Origin: Xiphias gladius
Lineage: Eukaryota; Chordata; Actinopteri; Istiophoriformes; Xiphiidae
Assembly: GCF_016859285.1 (NCBI RefSeq)
Contig: NC_053412.1
Span: 6,662,426 to 6,726,425 of the forward strand
Direction of reading: 5' to 3'
DNA length: 64,000 nt
Shown: positions 33,401 through 40,560 of the stretch, piece after piece
How positions within the stretch are numbered: the first letter of the stretch is position 1
Layout of the letters: each line of letters opens with the position of its first letter
Translations under genes and position numbers: made by a program
The notes under the pieces: model-generated
The model's input: the letters and a program-made list of their open reading frames with translations, nothing else
The model's database searches: none
What the model was told of the DNA's origin: nothing

Positions 33401-35100
33401 GCCCTGAGGGGACATACAGAAAACATCACATACCTACAGATGCCACCGAATATTATCAGATTATCAGATTATTCCACTGCACCCTCTAAACATGTGACAA
33501 TTTGCAGCAGAAACGCTACTATAATTTACACAATTTAAATGTATCCCACTGCAATTTACAGCTGTGTTTCAGGAAATAGATAGATTCTGCTGATTCCTTG
33601 TACAGTACATCCTTCATCCACACATTCAGACAGGCAGGACTGATCGGGACTGATCAGTCCTACTGATCAGTTAGTTTGCGCCTTCAGAACTGTGTTATGT
33701 AAGGTAAGTGTTAAGCTATGATAGCAGCAGTTTGCATATTGATTGAGTTATTATTGTGATTTCTCTGCAATGAATTCTGTGCGAAAGCAGTTAAATAATA
33801 ATAATAATAATTATAAGTTGGGTAAGAGTCCGTTAAACAATGGGAAGACGCTCTGTCTGCTCTGTCTGACTCAGCTCTGTTTCTCCTTCTTCTGAAAACT
33901 GTGCATAACTGTGGTGATATTAGTTTAAAAAAATAAATAAATGAGTGTCAGTGCTCTTTAAAGGAGTTCAGGTGCCACCTTTACTTTATGATGTACTCGT
34001 TTGTGCAAATTTAATTGAAAATTTGTTGGGGAAACTAACCAGACAATCACGTGACATGATATGAGGGCCTTAGCGGGAGCCCTGCTTTATTACCTGATCG
34101 TGAGACCTCGTCTTAAAGAGGGGCCCCTGTGTTAATATCTAATATTAGGACCTTTATTACGAAGTTTTGTGCTCATATTTTGCAGATTCTCAAAATAATG
34201 TGTTTAATCACATTACTACACGGGAAATTAAGGTAGTATTGCGGCATAGAGAAAGTGGAGGGGCACAGCGGCTTATTATTCACCCTGGGCCCACACAGCA
34301 GGTTAATCCACCTGTGATTTTATGTGAAGTATCTCTAATTGAATCTGCAGTAAAGGCTAAAGCATATTGAATCCACACTGAAGTGAAGTGCAACCATTTA
34401 ACCTGACTGATGGATCTCATTTGCAAAGCTGCAAACCAAAGCCTCTAAATGCTAATTAATACACTGACTTACAGCGTCAACTAACACTGTACATTAACAG
34501 GTCAGTACATTAGAGCTGAGATGCATACGGTTTGTTGACTTTGAGGAGGGTTAAAACATTTGGTCAAGCGTAAATTACCACTTGCTTTTAAATTTAAAAT
34601 GAAATAAACAAGTTAATGAACTCTAATAGGCCTAAACGACTTAGTTGTGCCTACAAATGCAAAAAAAGAAAAAAGAAATTGCTCTGTAGGGACAAGTAGA
34701 CTGTGTTTAATTCATCTTTAAAGTGGGTCCTAAGGTGGTTGCTTCATGAATTCTTCATATGTTAAACATTAGTCTGTGCCTTCATTCATCATAATTCATT
34801 CATCAAAGTATCAGCAGGCTGGTGTCCTGTTTGTCTCTTCATGTGGCCCAAGTCCCCATTGAGCACTTTGCAAGTCATTGGTTTAAATAGTTAGAATATT
34901 CTTCTATATTAGAACCTCCAAACGGATCTGAATGAGTGAGCGATAGGTAATAAACTGCTTGAAACATCCATTGCGCATCATTAAATTAAGGGATTAAGGG
35001 TAACTCAGATAAAAATGTACTTACGGGTCCCATCGAAACGAGTGGCGATGGTATCCAAGAAGGTGTTCTGTGGCGCGATCAGACCCCGCATCACCGGCAT
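2792..35100 (-). CDS. kcnh3: ELK-family voltage-gated K+ channel, Kv12.2-like, complete
   Basis: Pore-forming subunit of an EAG/ELK potassium channel in the neuronal plasma membrane, setting subthreshold excitability. Fifteen coding exons join in matching phases to give 1153 residues (human KCNH3 has 1083). Order: PAS-cap and PAS domain (1 to about 140), S1 (about 231-252), S2 (270-293), S3 (309-331), S4 with regularly spaced arginines (341-358), S5 (364-387), extended turret (405-490), filter SVGFGNV (506-512, GFG as in EAG/ELK/ERG), S6 and C-linker (525-620), cyclic-nucleotide-binding-homology domain (to about 750), then a variable tail with a conserved DLSPR..VDGIE block and a short coiled coil (about 890-925). 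KCNH3 is preferred over KCNH8 and KCNH4 because of NFVLGNAQV and ILYKKSG in the PAS domain, NFG..LLKTV before S4, and a long glycosylatable turret. The C-linker and binding domain look more KCNH8-like, which I read as retained ancestral residues. Intron 1 is 10.8 kb. Confidence 0.88.
3560..3958 (-). other. kcnh3 intron 14
   Basis: A 399-base intron with consensus borders. I see nothing else in it. Confidence 0.7.
3959..4011 (-). CDS. kcnh3: kcnh3 exon 14 (start of C-terminal coiled coil)
   Basis: A 53-base exon coding [18 protein letters not shown] between TTCCACAG and GTAAGG. Its heptad pattern continues into exon 15, as in other ELK channels. Confidence 0.82.
4195..4304 (-). CDS. kcnh3: kcnh3 exon 13 (VDGIE block)
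   Basis: CCTCAG acceptor; the joined codon completes the arginine of DLSPR, followed by [20 protein letters not shown]. This equals the DLSPR.VDGIED block conserved in all three mammalian ELK channels. Phase 1 donor GTAGAC. Confidence 0.87.
4305..6130 (-). other. kcnh3 intron 12
   Basis: A 1.8 kb AT-rich intron. The only structured feature is the perfect inverted repeat at 5038-5066. No exon-like conserved segment was recognised. Confidence 0.6.
5038..5066. repeat. Perfect 12-bp inverted repeat (hairpin)
   Basis: ATGCTGATCTCA at 5038-5049 and its exact reverse complement at 5055-5066 are separated by GAAAG. The stem is too short for a canonical miRNA precursor. It may be a chance palindrome or the remnant of a small inverted-repeat element. 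Confidence 0.85.
6131..6405 (-). CDS. kcnh3: kcnh3 exon 12 (cytoplasmic tail, RSPL repeats)
   Basis: Codes 91 residues: [20 protein letters not shown], an acidic-serine stretch, three tandem RSPL units, a proline/arginine-rich stretch and the conserved block ending DLSPR. KLPSI..EDE and DLSPR recur in ELK tails. Phase 2 donor GTAGGG. Confidence 0.87.
7183..7246. repeat. (AC)n microsatellite
   Basis: Thirty-two uninterrupted AC units in kcnh3 intron 11. Its length and purity suggest it is polymorphic. Confidence 0.97.
8081..8122. repeat. (TG)n microsatellite
   Basis: Twenty-one TG units, followed by imperfect GT-rich sequence to about 8250. Open frames of repeated Cys-Val or His-Thr across it are artefacts. 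Confidence 0.96.
8586..8613. repeat. (GT)n microsatellite
   Basis: Fourteen GT units, the third dinucleotide array in the same kcnh3 intron. Confidence 0.95.
9240..9302 (-). repeat. Dispersed fish repeat, TAGCTTAGC family, fragment
   Basis: A short stretch with GAGATTGGTATCA, CATCTAACTCTCGG and GAAAGCGAATGAGC corresponds to the middle of the same repeat family in the orientation of copy 2. The ends are lost. Confidence 0.45.
10283..10680 (+). mobile_element. LINE (non-LTR retrotransposon) 3' end with GGAT tail
   Basis: The + strand carries decayed reverse-transcriptase 3' sequence of a LINE family common in fish (Rex-type). Recognisable blocks include CCAAGTGAAGGAGTAAAAGT, TCACCTATGGTCGTGAGCTG, AGACCCGGAGCACGCTGGAG and a terminal (GGAT)n at 10657-10680. 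The frame is broken by stops and indels. Family placement is from remembered consensus sequence and needs a repeat-library search. Confidence 0.75.
10878..11092 (-). CDS. kcnh3: kcnh3 exon 11 (CNBHD second half)
   Basis: Starts [20 protein letters not shown] and ends with [16 protein letters not shown], the C-helix end of the binding-homology domain, at a GTACGA donor in phase 0. The joined reading passes straight to exon 12, which lacks about 25 residues present in KCNH8 at this point. Confidence 0.9.
11093..15030 (-). other. kcnh3 intron 10
   Basis: A 3.9 kb intron with T-rich tracts near 12007, GT-rich imperfect repeats (12100-12330), an A run near 14050 and an unidentified block with an ATGG tail (14080-14520). 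No exon recognised. Confidence 0.6.
14080..14520 (+). mobile_element. Unidentified element with short (TGGA)n tail
   Basis: This GC-richer island inside an AT-rich intron ends in a short TGGATGGATGGA run, as fish LINE and SINE 3' ends do. The body was not matched to any family I recognise, so the call rests on composition and tail only. Confidence 0.35.
15031..15280 (-). CDS. kcnh3: kcnh3 exon 10 (C-linker end, CNBHD first half)
   Basis: Codes [20 protein letters not shown] and the beta-roll of the binding-homology domain ([35 protein letters not shown]). The donor GTAAAA is followed by a long A run on the coding strand, a weak but phase-consistent site. Confidence 0.92.
15281..16225 (-). 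other. kcnh3 intron 9
   Basis: A 0.9 kb intron whose upper half is filled by the dispersed repeat at 15950-16130. Nothing else was seen. Confidence 0.6.
15950..16130 (+). repeat. Dispersed fish repeat, TAGCTTAGC family, copy 1
   Basis: Contains TACAGTCCAACATTTTCCGG, TAGCCTAGCTTAGC and AGACTGGAAGCAAGGGGAAA in the order seen in a very common teleost interspersed repeat. A second copy lies reversed at 26945-27150. Class (MITE or other) is not settled from sequence alone. Confidence 0.6.
16226..16425 (-). CDS. kcnh3: kcnh3 exon 9 (S6 and C-linker)
   Basis: Codes [20 protein letters not shown] (lower S6) and the C-linker ([31 protein letters not shown]). 200 bases, enters in phase 1, leaves in phase 0 at a GTAGG donor. 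Confidence 0.93.
16964..17341 (-). CDS. kcnh3: kcnh3 exon 8 (turret, pore helix, filter)
   Basis: Residues about 405-530. After [15 protein letters not shown] comes a turret of about 65 residues with sequons at N443, N448, N467 and N477, then [20 protein letters not shown] (pore helix and GFG filter) and the start of S6 (FSICTMLIG). KCNH3 is known for a long turret. This one carries an internal QWNGS repeat at 446-450 and 465-469. Confidence 0.93.
17342..19496 (-). other. kcnh3 intron 7
   Basis: A 2.2 kb intron containing the SINE at 18776-19003 and a C-rich tract at about 19066-19094. Nothing else was recognised. Confidence 0.6.
18776..19003 (-). mobile_element. tRNA-derived SINE, minus orientation, diverged
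   Basis: Read on the - strand: a tRNA-like head with A-box region ATGGCTCAGGCGGTAGAGCG, then ATTGAGCAAGACCGTTGAGC, CCCAAATTGCCTCC, AAAGCGCTTT, and a tail GTCCATTTAACATT. The order matches the fish SINE at 46901-47138. The B box is badly decayed. Confidence 0.7.
19497..19704 (-). CDS. kcnh3: kcnh3 exon 7 (S4 voltage sensor and S5)
   Basis: Starts [20 protein letters not shown] (S4) and continues into S5 ([21 protein letters not shown]). NFG before S4 matches KCNH3, where KCNH8 and KCNH4 have VSL or TSL. The donor GTTTGT is a weak non-consensus GT site, but the phase fits exon 8. Confidence 0.92.
19705..21401 (-). other. kcnh3 intron 6
   Basis: A 1.7 kb intron. From about 19830 to 20440 it is low in simple repeats and rich in ATTTAATT/TTAATT motifs, noted as a possible conserved non-coding element. 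No exon was seen. Confidence 0.5.
21402..21559 (-). CDS. kcnh3: kcnh3 exon 6 (S2 end and S3)
   Basis: Starts [20 protein letters not shown] and contains S3 ([18 protein letters not shown]). Acidic residues in S2 and S3 expected to pair with S4 arginines are present. Ends phase 0 at a GTGAGT donor. Confidence 0.93.
22335..22593 (-). CDS. kcnh3: kcnh3 exon 5 (S1 and start of S2)
   Basis: Residues 197-282. Contains [19 protein letters not shown], then S1 ([19 protein letters not shown]), an extracellular S1-S2 loop rich in charged residues and serine, and the start of S2 ([12 protein letters not shown]). Ends in phase 1 at a GTAAGC donor. Confidence 0.92.
23150..23295 (-). CDS. kcnh3: kcnh3 exon 4 (PAS to S1 linker)
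   Basis: TTTTCAG acceptor, GTGAGA donor, 146 bases, leaving phase 0. It codes a linker with the family motif [18 protein letters not shown] followed by a lysine-rich segment. Confidence 0.9.
23715..23846 (-). CDS. kcnh3: kcnh3 exon 3 (end of PAS domain)
   Basis: Codes [20 protein letters not shown] and [10 protein letters not shown], the end of the PAS domain, then an acidic linker. The donor (GTGAGA) is chosen because it keeps phase 1 into exon 4. The reading frame stays open beyond it to 23608, so a longer alternative exon is possible. Confidence 0.85.
24009..24242 (-). CDS. kcnh3: kcnh3 exon 2 (PAS domain core)
   Basis: CCCCTCAG acceptor, GTAAG donor, 234 bases, phase 1 at both ends. Residues about 26-103 include [28 protein letters not shown] and ILYKKSG, the eag-type PAS fold that contacts the binding-homology domain. 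This exon gives the clearest match to KCNH3. Confidence 0.93.
24427..24455. repeat. (AT)n microsatellite
   Basis: About fourteen AT units in kcnh3 intron 1, just upstream of exon 2. Confidence 0.95.
26088..26108. repeat. (ATA)n microsatellite
   Basis: Seven ATA units in kcnh3 intron 1. Confidence 0.9.
26945..27150 (-). repeat. Dispersed fish repeat, TAGCTTAGC family, copy 2
   Basis: Reverse orientation of the family at 15950: GGGCTAAGCTAAGCTAAGCC, then a block matching CTCATCTAAGTC and CGAGAGAGTGAAC, then GTGTTTCCCCAGAATC. It lies in kcnh3 intron 1. Confidence 0.6.
27435..27662 (+). mobile_element. LINE fragment with remnant of the RT FADD region
   Basis: Blocks ACCTTCATGGACAAAATCTC, AGCCAAGGGGTGGAG, GGCCTCAGGACTGC and GAGGATGATGTAATTCTGCC correspond to the region around the catalytic (F/Y)ADD motif of a fish LINE reverse transcriptase, with the first residues mutated. 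It is joined directly to 3'-end sequence (CCTGCTGCC, GGATG). The intervening part is deleted, so the copy is dead. Confidence 0.65.
28655..28960 (-). mobile_element. Tc1-like transposon remnant
   Basis: Read on the - strand, the frame contains a decayed form of the Tc1/mariner SPDLNP.EHLW.EL motif ([18 protein letters not shown]), preceded by sequence that would code KKRF.RF...AGWPAQ. The + strand shows GATTCTGGACCC, CCCATTCAGCC and TGACTTTGTGCACAAGAGCG, typical of a fish Tc1 family. No intact transposase and no clear terminal inverted repeats remain. Confidence 0.7.
29168..29209. repeat. 16-bp tandem repeat, nearly three copies
   Basis: The unit TTGTATTGATCCTGTG starts at 29168, 29184 and 29200. 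The third copy is partial. Confidence 0.9.
32899..32930 (+). repeat. Short interstitial telomeric repeat (TTAGGG)n
   Basis: Four full TTAGGG units plus a partial one, preceded by GGGG. Interstitial arrays this short are usually attributed to repair of double-strand breaks. It directly abuts the duplication at 32935-33250. Confidence 0.92.
32935..33250 (+). repeat. Diverged direct duplication, two copies of about 140 bp
   Basis: Copy A (32935-33072) and copy B (33111-33250) share in order CTGCCTTGC, GGCCTTCTG, ATGA..AGAGCCAG, AAAGTA.TATACATCA, TTCT.TG.GTGTT, TTATTATTACTTTT and AAGT.GA. The second copy ends with AATAAAAG. The pair could be remnants of LTR ends or a local tandem duplication. 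Confidence 0.6.
35025..35100 (-). CDS. kcnh3: kcnh3 exon 1 (start, PAS-cap)
   Basis: Codes [19 protein letters not shown] and the following TRFDGT, the near-invariant N-terminus of ELK channels, then a consensus GTAAGT donor after one base of codon 26. This ATG is chosen because the protein start is conserved across the family, although an in-frame ATG lies 171 bases upstream at 35271. Confidence 0.93.
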
Positions 35101-35390
35101 CCGAGAGCGGGTCGAACCGCGTCTCTCCCGGCGCTCCGAGCCGTGGCTCTCGCCGGCGGTGGACACGAAGCCCGGCAGGAACTTGGACGAGGTCCCCGGC
35201 GCTCCTCCTAACCCCTGGAGGAGGGCGCCGATCCGAGACACCCGGGACTCCACGGTCCAAAAGCTGACCACCGAGCAGGTGATCCCGGCGAAGAGGAGGA
35301 GAGAGGAGCCGCTGGAGGCTGGAGGCTGGAGGGGTGTGGACGGAGGGACGGAGGGGGACCACTGCGAGGACGGTCACATTTACGCACGGG
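35025..35390 (-). promoter_or_regulatory. kcnh3: CpG-rich 5' end of kcnh3
   Basis: CpG dinucleotides are dense from about 35025 to 35390, unlike the AT-rich surroundings. The region covers exon 1 and the likely 5' UTR and promoter. No TATA box was noticed. The island also keeps many frames open, which explains the long spurious + strand frame here. Confidence 0.6.
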
Positions 35391-38300
35391 TGTACTGCAA
35401 TACAATCCGTCCCTCCCTCCTCCCCTCCCCGCTTTCTCTCTTCCTCTCATACACAAACACTTTCTTCTCTCCAAACATTTTGCCGCTTCAGCAGCGTGGG
35501 CCAAACAAGCCTTTCCATTCGCGTTTTCCCTTTTTTCGAAATTCAGAAAATCAGTCTCTCTCTCATCACCTCTCATCCTTTGATGTTGTGCTGAATGCCA
35601 CTTTAAAGCGGGCAAATGAAAGTGCTGTATTGTCTTTATTCGGGGCATTGCTTATGAATTCATTTAAAAGCCTGTTTCCAGCAGTGTCTGTCTGCCATGT
35701 TTCACACCTGAAGCTGCAAAATTTCACTCGACGAAAGAAATATATAATATAGTCGGGATGGACGAAGGATTAAAACACCACTTTCTATTTGCGCAGCTGA
35801 ATACTGTGGTGAATATCATGTTTCATCCATATATCAGAGCCCATGTGTTAAATATACAAAGACCACATGTGCGAGTTTGTTCACGTTAAATGTTGTTCCA
35901 CATGTGACAAACATGTGAAATGGGTTTTTCATGAGAGAAATACACGTATGTGTTTTTTTGAAGCATTCCCAATTAATATCTTTTACATGCCTACAGTAGG
36001 CCAAATACTATGGTGCAAGGCTGACAGTATGAACTGGACAAAAGGGATCAAAATGGCTTTTATAAAGGGTTTTTTTGGATCCTTTATATGTGGAGGTGGC
36101 ATCGTCTCCCTATCGCTGCATTGGGTTCCCATGGTTGCCCTCCCAAAGCCCCAAGGACTTGCAGCTGGGTGCATGGTTCCCACTATCATTACATTTAAGA
36201 CAAGGTGTTTTTGCCTTTTCACAACCTATATGTGAATTTGGCCACGAGTACGAAACAATTGAATCTCTGTATCAACGGGCAACTGACTCTCATTCTTTGA
36301 GATTTTTCTTTCTTTTGATATAAATGAAATTAAAATAAAAATGTAGTAAAATTTGCAAGATGGTGCAGACATTCACCAGTACTGCCACTTGAACGCACAG
36401 TAAATAAAATGTTCCATTTTTAATTGATCTTTGTAAACTCAAGTGCCCTCTGGCACGCTGGGTCCCTGGGACTGAAGACACAGAGGTCGGCAAGACGTGT
36501 TTATGAAAGCTCCAGTCATAACACTTAACCACATCCTAAACCATTCAAAAACAAAGCAATCAGAAAGTAAACCACCTGTAACATTAAGTTCTGGGATTTG
36601 GTGTTTTGTATATCAAAAAGTCTATATTCAGGGTCTTCATACGGCAGGTGTGCCCTTTGCCCTTTCCCTTTGGTTGTGACCCTCAGAGTCCTGCAGACAT
36701 CCGAGCCCAAAAACTGGTCAGAAGAAAAATGAGCGCGGTTGCTTATATCCAAACACAACATTCTGTGTTTCTTAGGGTGGACGTTCACACCCAGTGCCCG
36801 TGAAACAACTGCAGTACCTCCACCTCACTACAATGCAAAGGGAAATATTGTCCTCCGCCACATTCGTGTTACAGCTGTTGTTGCCGGCTGCTCGGCGGAG
36901 CAAGGTTGAACACGCAAAGCGTTCAATCGGCTTCGAAAATTATGATGCATCGTTCTGGAGCAAACTACCAAAAATATGTTAAGTAGTACAATTACATTAA
37001 AATTCAGTTTACACTGCAATGCATCAGTATATAATAATCCAGTAATATGACATAACACTGTGACAGAGGCCATTCTGCTGCCCACTGAGTACTTTAACCT
37101 CTCATACAGTTCATTTTGCAGGTAATACTTCTTTATTTTCCCTTCGGTAAAATTGTGAATGCAGGGCCTTTATTTGTAGTGGAGCATTGTTTTACATCGC
37201 GGTATTGCTACATTTACGTAAGTAAAAGATCTCAACACTTCATCCACAAATAGTCATTCCAGTTGTATTATTATGATGTTTCTGTACAGAGGTCTGGTTT
37301 TCATGATATTAACCATCATTGTCGCCTAAATCACTCTGGGTAGCTTATTGTTTATTGATTAGCTGGCAAGTCAGAAAACAAGGAAGTGGAGTCAACAATG
37401 AATTCAAGCTTGTGTCACAGAACATCACTGCTCCTTACAGAGCAGGCTCACTATGGGAATGGCCAAGGGCCCAGAGCAACTGTCTGCAGATAAAACTGAG
37501 CTAAGTTAAGCCATCCACACCTGTCACTGCCTGGAGTTGCTGCAAAGACTAAAGAGAGATGCAGAAGAAGCCGGTGCAGGAGATAAAAGCGTGAAGTGCG
37601 GAGCTCCTCTCTAATCGGCTGCTGCAGAACGGTATCAATGAAATGGGTGACTGCAAGGTGGAGGGGAGGAGGATTGGGCTGATGGTGGTTGTGATGGTGC
37701 AGTGGGAGGGGAAAATGACTGGTGGCCAGTCCTAACAAGAATGACGATGTTAAAAGAACAAACCGTGGCCACATGGTTAGAGTATGTCACACTGGTCCTG
37801 GTCACACACACCGTGATAGCAAGGCAATAGTGCCATCTACAGGACATGAAGCTCAAATTAAGCAACATCTGAAGTATTGCAGAGGGCAACTAAAATGTCA
37901 CTTATCAAAAACATTCTCACAATGCTTCGTTCCTTACAAGATCATATGTTTATATAACCTACGTCTGTTCAGAAAGACCTCTTAGAACTATTATTCATAA
38001 AATAAAATAAAAGCAGGGCTTATGTCAGGCCATTAAGGGTCTTAGCATTGGTCCAATGTAAAGTTTTTGGTGATTTTCATGATTTTAAACGCCATTATCA
38101 TTCAGGCTTTTGTTAGACACCAAACTGGCTCTGGCTGCCCAATCAAGGAAATGGTTCGAACAAGGTCAATAGTCCTGATGAGCCGCAGATGGTAAGTAGA
38201 TTTTGTCATTTGCTGCACAGGTAAAGATTCGATTTATAGAAGTGATCTGCTCTGACTCTCTGTTTCCAACCCCAGCATGACCCACACAAAGACTCAGTGG

Positions 38301-39622
38301 ACTTTGAGGACAGGAGAACTCTTGGGTGAAAGCTGCAGCTGAATCCCCGAAACAGAACCACGCCAGGTGAAACTCTGAGGCGTCAGTTTCTCACCATGAG
38401 CCGACTGGTTAACAGTGCAGGCGCCAGCCCTTAGCGAGTCACCGCGCGTGTTTGTAGATAACACACAATTCTGGAGAGGCTTCATACGGAATGGGTGGAT
38501 TAGATTCATTTTCATCTGCTGTCAATGGTTATCCAGTGTGATGGACTGCAATGAAGTGTAGCGTTCAAGGTCCGCAGAGGATGAATCCTAACGACTTTAA
38601 TTTCACTTAAATTAAATTTAACTAAACCTTGAATAACTGGAGTTGTTCCGGGCCTTATACTTTCTGCACATGCAGACATTCACCCGTGCTATCAAGTTTA
38701 TGCTAAAGGGTTGAATTTGCCCAAGCTGTGAGATGGACAGATTCAAAGGAACTAGTTATTTGGTTTAAAGTGGTTTTTAAAATGTAAAATTTCAGTGCCA
38801 TGAGCAAAAAAAAAAAAAAAGAAAAAAAAAAAGGTTTAAATAAATACCCAGAAGCTGCGAGTGATCTAATCATCAGGTTTATTATCCCCAGAATTTATGC
38901 ATATCAGTTTTAAGTTGGTCCAGAGCTGACGGTTTTTGTTTTTTTGTTATATGCAGCAAACCCTTACTTAAGTTTTGACGTGTTTTGTATATTGGATGAA
39001 CTGGTCCTTTAATAAAGCTTTTGCAGTTGATGAACATGACCAGTAGATGTCAGTGCAGGGTTGCTCACAGCTCCAGCATCTCAAGCGTGATGTAATGCAG
39101 TGAAGTCTCAACCGAGACCCACAGCATCTCCTCTTCAGTGTGCAGCTGCTGGCACAAGAGTGGGGATTTCCTCCGGTGTTGTAAGTCGACTGACTGACTG
39201 ACCGAACAAGCGATTACAATTCCACTTCTTGGTCGAGTACAAGAGAAAAGAACCAGACACGGTAACACTGAAGTTTACTGATCGCAGGTACTTGGAAACA
39301 GTGTCATTCAGTAATAAATCAGAACAGGTATCGCAGCAGGAATGTCCACACTTACAGCCAATACCCTGTGATGAGGCCACAAGCCAGGGGGCTGGGGATG
39401 TATGGCTGTAAACATGTTCTTCAGTCTGACAGCTTTATTCATCGGTCGAAGGCTCTTTGAGGGTGAAAGAAGCAGACAAAATACGTAAATAAATTCCTGC
39501 GTTTTATCAACTGATGTAAATATATAATAAAAAAAAGGGTAAACTATGACTTAACTGAGAATATAAACCCAAATCGATTGTATTCCCCCCAAAAAACTTT
39601 TCCCTGCTAAAACCTTATCTAA

Positions 39623-39661
<39 letters not shown>

Positions 39662-39904
39662 GATAGAATATAATATTTAGTATTATATTAAAATATTATG
39701 TACATTTGTATTAATAATTTTAATCTGCAATGTAACTAGTAACTAGAGCTGTAAAATAGATGTAGTGGAGTAAAAAGTACTTTTCTTTCTGGACTGTAGC
39801 ATTAAATAGCATATAATGGAAATGCTAAAGTAAAGTACAAGTGCCTCAAAACTGTACTTTACTACCGTACTTGTGTAAGTTGTGCTTGGTTACATTCCTC
39901 CACC
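35391..39904. other. Intergenic region between the divergent kcnh3 and fam184a
   Basis: About 4.5 kb between the two CpG-rich 5' ends. It holds an A run at 38807-38832 and an AAT repeat, but no convincing exon, RNA gene or complete mobile element. Enhancers shared by the divergent promoters are possible but not visible. Confidence 0.6.
39622..39661. repeat. (AAT)n microsatellite
   Basis: Thirteen AAT/ATA units in the intergenic region upstream of fam184a. Confidence 0.95.
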
Positions 39905-40420
39905 GGTCAGCATGGCACAAATACGAAGACATTTGAGCGTCGTGCGACTCTCTCGGCTCTGTTCACCGCCGGTTCGGGATATTCTCGTCCAAACTTCCGT
40001 ATTCTGAAGGTGTCAGCGTGCGGCCCGTGAGGCCGGAAGGCTGCCACACGCCGGGCTGACCCGATCGTCAACAAGCCCGCTGTCCCCTGTCCGCGCTCGA
40101 ACACGCCGGGAGGCGCCCAGGCGCCCGCGTTAACACGTAAACCGACCGATCCCGGTAGCGCGCGCGCGCGCTCCTGGATGAGCATCTGGCTCCGCTCCGC
40201 GCGCCCGTGGGTGACGCGTGCGACGGGACGGTCTCGCGCCCCGCCGCCGTCCCCGCTCCCCCCAAGTCTTTCTCCCTCACTCAAACCGAAGATTAACCGC
40301 AAGCACAGCGATGGCAGGTCTCTAGCGCCCCGAAGCCCCCCGCTCCGTTTTTATTTGAATTCAAAGCGTCGTGTTTGGGTTTATTCCCGGCGAAAATGGC
40401 GACGGGGGCAGGCTGGCAGC
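39905..40420 (+). promoter_or_regulatory. fam184a: CpG island promoter of fam184a
   Basis: Very high CpG density, including a GC alternating run at 40158-40171, spans the 0.5 kb before the fam184a start codon and ends shortly after it. This is typical of a broad housekeeping-type promoter. No TATA box was noticed. Confidence 0.7.
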
Positions 40421-40560
40421 CTCCGTACAACACCTCGACTGGCAACACCAAATATGCCCCCTCTCCAACGTCCAGCATGTTTTACGACGGGAGTTTGACG
40501 CTGGAATACACTCAAGACCTGCATTTGAAGATGAGCAAGAAGATAGCACAACTGACCAAG
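40396..40560 (+). CDS. fam184a: fam184a exon 1
   Basis: Codes 55 residues from [20 protein letters not shown] to [14 protein letters not shown], then a GTGCGT donor. It lies at the edge of the CpG island, with purines before the ATG and a G after it. Confidence 0.9.

Larger units (their letters stand above)
24243..35024 (-). other. kcnh3 intron 1
   Basis: A 10.8 kb intron between the PAS-cap exon and the PAS core. It holds an AT microsatellite, a reversed TAGCTTAGC-type repeat, a LINE fragment, a Tc1-like remnant, a 16-bp minisatellite, a telomere-like repeat and an adjacent diverged duplication. Long first introns often hold regulatory elements, but none is identifiable here. Confidence 0.6.

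Noticed and set aside
2792..35100. Assignment of the channel to kcnh8 or kcnh4
   Set aside because: Several C-linker and binding-domain residues look KCNH8-like, but the PAS core, the NFG segment before S4 and the long turret agree with KCNH3. A phylogenetic tree would settle it.
35015..35752. Long + strand frame (245 codons) overlapping kcnh3 exon 1
   Set aside because: It lies antisense to a confirmed exon in a CpG-rich block where stop codons are rare, has no recognisable domain, and its later half is low-complexity Ser/Phe-rich reading.
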